Source of the DNA: RGIG3102 sp964525015 | GTDB lineage: Bacteria > Bacillota > Clostridia > Oscillospirales > Ruminococcaceae | Length of the DNA stretch: 18,882 nt | Reading direction: 5' to 3' | Assembly: GCA_964525015.1 (NCBI GenBank) | Contig: CAZGFY010000033.1 | Coordinates: forward strand, 1 to 18,882 | Shown: piece after piece, positions 15,706-18,882 of the stretch | How positions within the stretch are numbered: position 1 is the first letter of the stretch | How the letters are laid out: the number at the start of each line of letters is the position of its first letter | Made by a program: the position numbers and the translations under genes | The notes under the pieces: generated by a model | Database searches by the model: none | The model's input: the letters and a program-made list of their open reading frames with translations, nothing else | What the model was told of the DNA's origin: nothing

Positions 15706-16398
15706 TTATTTTTCCTCATCTATATATGCATTTTTTAATATTTCTAAGGCTCTTGATTCAATTCTGCTAACATAACTCCTTGATATACCTAATATTTCAC
15801 TTATAGCCTGCTGAGTTAAACAATTTGTATCATTTAAACCATAACGCATTATAATAATCTGTCTTTCCCTGCCAGTTAGTTCTTGAGCAACAAGCTTTAA
15901 GAGTTCATTTTTTAATTCTTTTTTCTCGCAATATTCTTCGATAGAAAACTCATCCTTTAAATTATCTTTTAGAGTGAGTGCTGAGGTATCATTATCAACT
16001 CCTATATTTTCATCTAAAGACGAAACGCTCTCATGCGGTTTCAATTTTCGAAACGCCATTAATATTTCATTTTCTATACATCTTGCTGCATAAGTTGAGA
16101 ATCTTGTGTTTTTTTCGTATGAAAAATTTTGCACAGCTTTTATTAATCCGATTGTTCCTATCGACATTAAATCCTCATTTTCAACATTACTTTGATAGTA
16201 TTTTTTAGATATATGGGCAACTAACCTTAAATTATGCTTTATAATTTTATCTCTTGCTGCCATATCCCCTTCTTTATATTTAAAAAACTCCTCTTTTTCT
16301 TCTTTTACCCCTAAAGGTTTTGGTAGAATCCTGCTTTCCAAATGCAATGCAACAAAAAGCATTTGCGAAATTATAAATCCAATTAATGCACTAAACAT
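15706..16398 (-). CDS. sigK: RNA polymerase sporulation sigma factor, SigK type
   Basis: Late mother-cell sporulation sigma factor. The start is set at the ATG at 16398 (230 residues). GAGGTG (16405-16410) is its Shine-Dalgarno, 6 bases away, and the in-frame GTG at 16407 lies inside it. The first 20 or so residues (MFSALIGFIISQMLFVALHL) are hydrophobic, matching the SigK pro-sequence removed by the membrane protease SpoIVFB. Then come ILPKPL, region 2 (NLRLVAHISKKYY, LMSIGTIGLIKAVQNFS, RFSTYAARCIENEILMAFR) and region 4 with the helix-turn-helix SRSYVSRIESRALEIL. The gene is uninterrupted, so no skin-type element splits it. A CATAAAAT (minus strand, 16434-16427) resembles a SigE -10, but no good -35 lies at the right distance. 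SigE is the main alternative identity; the terminal motif and pro-sequence favour SigK. Confidence 0.88.
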   Translation of the reverse strand: MFSALIGFIISQMLFVALHLESRILPKPLGVKEEKEEFFKYKEGDMAARDKIIKHNLRLVAHISKKYYQSNVENEDLMSIGTIGLIKAVQNFSYEKNTRFSTYAARCIENEILMAFRKLKPHESVSSLDENIGVDNDTSALTLKDNLKDEFSIEEYCEKKELKNELLKLVAQELTGRERQIIIMRYGLNDTNCLTQQAISEILGISRSYVSRIESRALEILKNAYIDEEK

Positions 16399-16474
16399 AT
16401 CTTTCACCTCGTATATTTATTACTAAATTTTATGCCTTAGATTTATAAATCATTCATTCATAAACCTTTTATGA

Positions 16475-16503
16475 TTGTAGATTTTTGAATAATTATGTAT
16501 TAT
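16475..16503 (+). promoter_or_regulatory. Plus-strand promoter divergent from sigK
   Basis: TTGTAG (16475-16480), 17 bases, TATTAT (16498-16503), overlapping a shifted TATAAT. It points toward the 17-codon reading frame and its terminator. The region is very AT-rich, so chance matches are possible. Confidence 0.4.
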
Positions 16504-16577
16504 AATTTTATTTATGAAGATAATTTGAAACTTTTTTATAAAACAAATGCACTGCGTTAATCAAAAAGGGATTTTTT

Positions 16578-16631
16578 ATGAGCAACAAAGATAATTTTAT
16601 AAAACTATATAACAGCACTTACGCAAACTAA
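16578..16631 (+). pseudogene. 17-codon ORF, possible 5' remnant of a sigma-factor gene
   Basis: The reading frame MSNKDNFIKLYNSTYAN has a Shine-Dalgarno (AAGGG, ending 7 bases before the ATG), a plausible promoter 75 bases upstream and a terminator 30 bases after its stop. This is a complete small transcription unit of about 180 bases. The peptide resembles the extreme N-terminus of ECF-type sigma factors (the pattern F-x-x-LYN-x-TY), as if the rest of the gene had been deleted. It could equally be a small RNA with a leader peptide, or a chance frame. The similarity is by eye over only 17 residues. Confidence 0.3.
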
Positions 16632-16654
16632 TTATTGAATAACACTAATTTATA

Positions 16655-16690
16655 ATAAAAAAACTGCTATTTTTTAGTAGCAGTCTTTTT
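16655..16690 (-). terminator. Bidirectional terminator
   Basis: ACTGCTA (16663-16669) pairs with TAGCAGT (16678-16684), extended inward by T-G and T-A pairs around a TTTT loop. Minus-strand transcripts from the glycan gene meet a run of seven T after the stem. Plus-strand transcripts from the small ORF meet CTTTTTAATT. Confidence 0.85.
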
Positions 16691-16714
16691 AATTATAAAT
16701 TTAATTTTCGCTTT

Positions 16715-17950
16715 TTAATATTGGCTTCTATTTTCTTGTAATAAATCTACATATTCATTTAATGTTAATTTCATACATTGAGTTCCTATATCGTCAAACT
16801 CAATACAGTTGTTTATAAATAAATCTTGTGTAAGTAAAAATTGCATTTTCATATTATGTAATGCAAAACTCTGTAATAAAGTAAAGTCCTTTTTATCTTC
16901 AAGGTCTTTTCCATATCCTTTTTTATACATATTTTTCTTAGTATAAAAATCTACATTAATAATTTTAATACACTTAGGGTTAAAACAAAGCAAATCATAT
17001 AGTATTGCTTGCACCATGTTAGGAGAGCCTTTCGGAAAAAGTTTATAGCAATGCCAATAAGTTCTTATTTTAGATTTATTCATTTCACTTAAATTATCCG
17101 GCTCATATTTCAATAGCACTTTATCAAGCCTATTTACTATTTCAGGAAAACTATCATCTTTAACTATTGTATTGGAGATTGGTCCATTATAGTAAGTAAT
17201 CGTTGGAATAAAAGTATTATCAATTTTATAATTAAAATTAACTAATATGTCAAATTTATTTTTTAATTCTTCAATATTAACCTTATAATCTCCCGGACCT
17301 ATAATTACTATTTTTTTATTTTTTATAAAGTTTAAATAGTCTTTATCTTCATCTTTTTTATTAATTACTATCCTTGATACACTTTTATTCAAAATTGAAA
17401 GATAGTTCTGAATTTCAAAATTTAAATTTTTATATTTTTTTAAAAATTTAATAAAATCATCTAATTTATCTCTTTTTTCACTTAAGAGGTAGAAATAATA
17501 ATCCATATAATATCTTGCTGGCATAACCTTAAATATTTTTTTCATTTTATCTAATTTTTTATTAAATCCATTTCTAATACTAATAGTTGCCTTAAAATCT
17601 CCTATTGAAGCGATAAGAGTTTCAACTAAAGCTAAAAAATCAAATGTGCAAAATTTATAATTTTTTTCTAAGTAATTTAACAATTGTTCCGTAGATATTT
17701 TTTGATTTTCTGTATCATTTTTACTTGCAAAATTTAAGCAATCACATAATATTGCTCTCGCCCTCTTCTCTTTACTATTTCCGCAGGGCTCCCATATCAT
17801 TTTTTCAGTAATAGTTATTTGATTCTTTAAACACTCTGTAATCTCTATTGATATATCATAATATGATTTATTGTTTTTGATTCTATGATATTCTAAAATG
17901 CCATTTGTATAAATACCAGCTAATCTAATATACATTTCTTTAATATTCAC
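16715..17950 (-). CDS. Putative sialyltransferase-like glycan biosynthesis protein
   Basis: I do not recognise this 411-residue protein with certainty. The N-terminal 200 residues are helical, Lys-rich and without clear motifs. The C-terminal half resembles GT29/DUF115-like sugar-transferase folds: a beta-strand and glycine loop KIVIIGPGD (213-221), ILVNFNY (235-241), ITYYNG, a GSPNMVQAILYDL helix (308-320) followed by PKCIKIINVDFY (325-336), and a later His365 in FALHNMKMQF. No signal peptide or transmembrane helix is seen, so it would act in the cytosol. The start is a GTG at 17950 with AAAGG 10 bases upstream; an ATG five codons in is an alternative. It lies 36 bases after a decayed surface-carbohydrate gene on the same strand, which supports a role in surface glycan synthesis. 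Confidence 0.45.
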   Translation of the reverse strand: MNIKEMYIRLAGIYTNGILEYHRIKNNKSYYDISIEITECLKNQITITEKMIWEPCGNSKEKRARAILCDCLNFASKNDTENQKISTEQLLNYLEKNYKFCTFDFLALVETLIASIGDFKATISIRNGFNKKLDKMKKIFKVMPARYYMDYYFYLLSEKRDKLDDFIKFLKKYKNLNFEIQNYLSILNKSVSRIVINKKDEDKDYLNFIKNKKIVIIGPGDYKVNIEELKNKFDILVNFNYKIDNTFIPTITYYNGPISNTIVKDDSFPEIVNRLDKVLLKYEPDNLSEMNKSKIRTYWHCYKLFPKGSPNMVQAILYDLLCFNPKCIKIINVDFYTKKNMYKKGYGKDLEDKKDFTLLQSFALHNMKMQFLLTQDLFINNCIEFDDIGTQCMKLTLNEYVDLLQENRSQY

Positions 17951-17986
17951 TATCTCTACACCTTTACTTGCAATTATCCATTATTT

Positions 17987-18882
17987 CTATATATCATTTA
18001 TATACTGATTAAACTTATTAATCAATTTTTTAATCTCTATTTCACTTGCATAATTTTTCTTTATCATTTGCATTGTGTATTCGTCTATATTATATTTTTT
18101 ATTCCTTAAGTATATCCTCTTTCTATTCTTCAAAATTTTAGCATTAGTTTTATATGCAATGTAATTTAATATTTTGGCAATAACACTTTCATTAAATAAT
18201 AAATTTAATTTTTCTGGGTATTGTATATTCTTTTTAACATCTTGTTCTAAAGTCAAATTATCTTTGATAATTTTAGAAAGAGAATTTGCAATTTTTTTGT
18301 ATGATGGTACTTCATCAAATTGATAAAACTGACTCATTTCTTTACAGCTTATAGGAAAAAAATATTCATTTGAGTTTGCACTTTTAACAAATTCATCATA
18401 GTTGGTTATAAATTCAGCATTTTCATAAATCACTAAATCTTGTCCCTCTATCCACTTTTCTGGTCTTAATATAGCAAGGCTTATTAGCAGCATATACTTC
18501 ACCTACTGCAGTTGAAAACCATGTGTAAATTTTATCGCACTTTTTTATCCAAGGTTTTATTGAGCCTTCTGATATAAAATAAAAATTATCAATTTTTTCA
18601 CTTAACTCAACTAATTTATTATTTAAAAATTCAGTTGGATGTGGTCGATATATTATAGCTTTATTGGGATTTTCATTTAAATATTTTAAAAACCAATCAA
18701 CAATTTCATTTTGAGATTTTTGTGAAATTTCTTTAGTTTTACTTATTTCCATAGCTTCAGCAATACCATTTTCAATACTTTTTGGTATATTTATTAGTGT
18801 AAATCAAGACACAAATAAAGCAACTTGCTCATATTTGTCTAACCCATATTCTTTATACTGATTATCTAAATCAATAAAATAA
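17987..18882 (-). pseudogene. Decayed surface-carbohydrate biosynthesis gene, partial at window edge
   Basis: Two overlapping minus-strand frames read as one protein. Frame A (from the window edge down to about 18470) runs through KYEQVALFVS, a TGA stop (18806-18804), FTLINIPKS, YRPHPTEFLN, SIKPWIKKCDKIYTWFST and VYAANKPCYI. Frame B continues with LRPEKWIEGQDLVIYENAEF and ends at the TAG at 17989-17987. The join lies at TATATTAAGACC (18473-18462), where removal of one base or addition of two restores the frame. The RPHP-x-E, CDKIYTW-x-ST and NKPCYI motifs are familiar from capsule/surface-polysaccharide proteins with a glycosyltransferase-like fold, where RPHP lies in the nucleotide-sugar-binding half. 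With both an in-frame stop and a frameshift it is almost certainly non-functional. The 5' end lies beyond the window. Confidence 0.8.

Noticed and set aside
18462..18473. Programmed frameshift in the glycan gene
   Set aside because: There is no heptameric slippery sequence or clear downstream stimulator, and the upstream in-frame stop would block translation before the site anyway.
18804..18806. TGA read as tryptophan or another amino acid (recoding)
   Set aside because: All other long genes in the window read through with Trp as TGG and stop normally under the standard code. The same gene also has a frameshift, so decay is the simpler explanation.
16715..18882. Phage or genomic-island insertion at the right end
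   Set aside because: No integrase, transposase, tRNA or direct repeats are seen, and base composition is not clearly different from the rest; only a glycan-locus function is supported.

Overview
This is an AT-rich, densely packed, almost entirely minus-strand stretch of a Gram-positive chromosome, most likely a spore-forming Clostridia member. The reasons are an intact sigma-K-type sporulation sigma factor, a T-box leader on alaS, an ECF-type folate S component (FolT), an RNase M5-type TOPRIM domain, and strong Shine-Dalgarno sites with TTG, GTG and ATG starts. I cannot name the species. I see no rRNA, tRNA, CRISPR array, integrase or transposase.

Positions 1-5559 hold a minus-strand cluster: comEC (with a degenerate C-terminal domain) -> holA -> an RNase M5-HAD fusion -> folT, with overlaps or gaps of 24 bases or less. 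After it comes a DM13-domain lipoprotein with its own promoter. Positions 5581-9064 hold the alaS unit: promoter, a T-box leader with an apparent GCC (Ala) specifier and a terminator, then alaS, then a HIT-family hydrolase and a weak terminator. Divergent from alaS is the only large plus-strand gene, a DUF4438 protein, which has its own promoter and terminator (9029-10047).

Positions 10086-12259 hold a small HAD phosphatase-like gene and a class B penicillin-binding protein. A hairpin-rich intergenic region (about 12300-12500) follows. It contains a strong terminator, an AT-rich hairpin and a compact three-stem fold whose two hairpin arms have exact complements nearer the PBP gene. Positions 12525-15685 are a promoter-led operon of a two-domain PPK2-type polyphosphate:AMP phosphotransferase and a membrane diguanylate cyclase, linking polyphosphate/adenylate metabolism with c-di-GMP. 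Then comes sigK (15706-16398).

The right end (16475-18882) looks like accessory DNA. It has a promoter-driven 17-codon plus-strand reading frame resembling the start of a sigma-factor gene, a bidirectional terminator, a putative sialyltransferase-like glycan enzyme, and a decayed surface-carbohydrate gene that carries both an in-frame stop and a frameshift and runs off the window. The most unusual items are the M5-HAD fusion with an altered HAD motif I, the ComEC without nuclease residues, the structured region upstream of the PBP gene, and the decayed glycan locus. I found no convincing multi-gene defence or other novel system.
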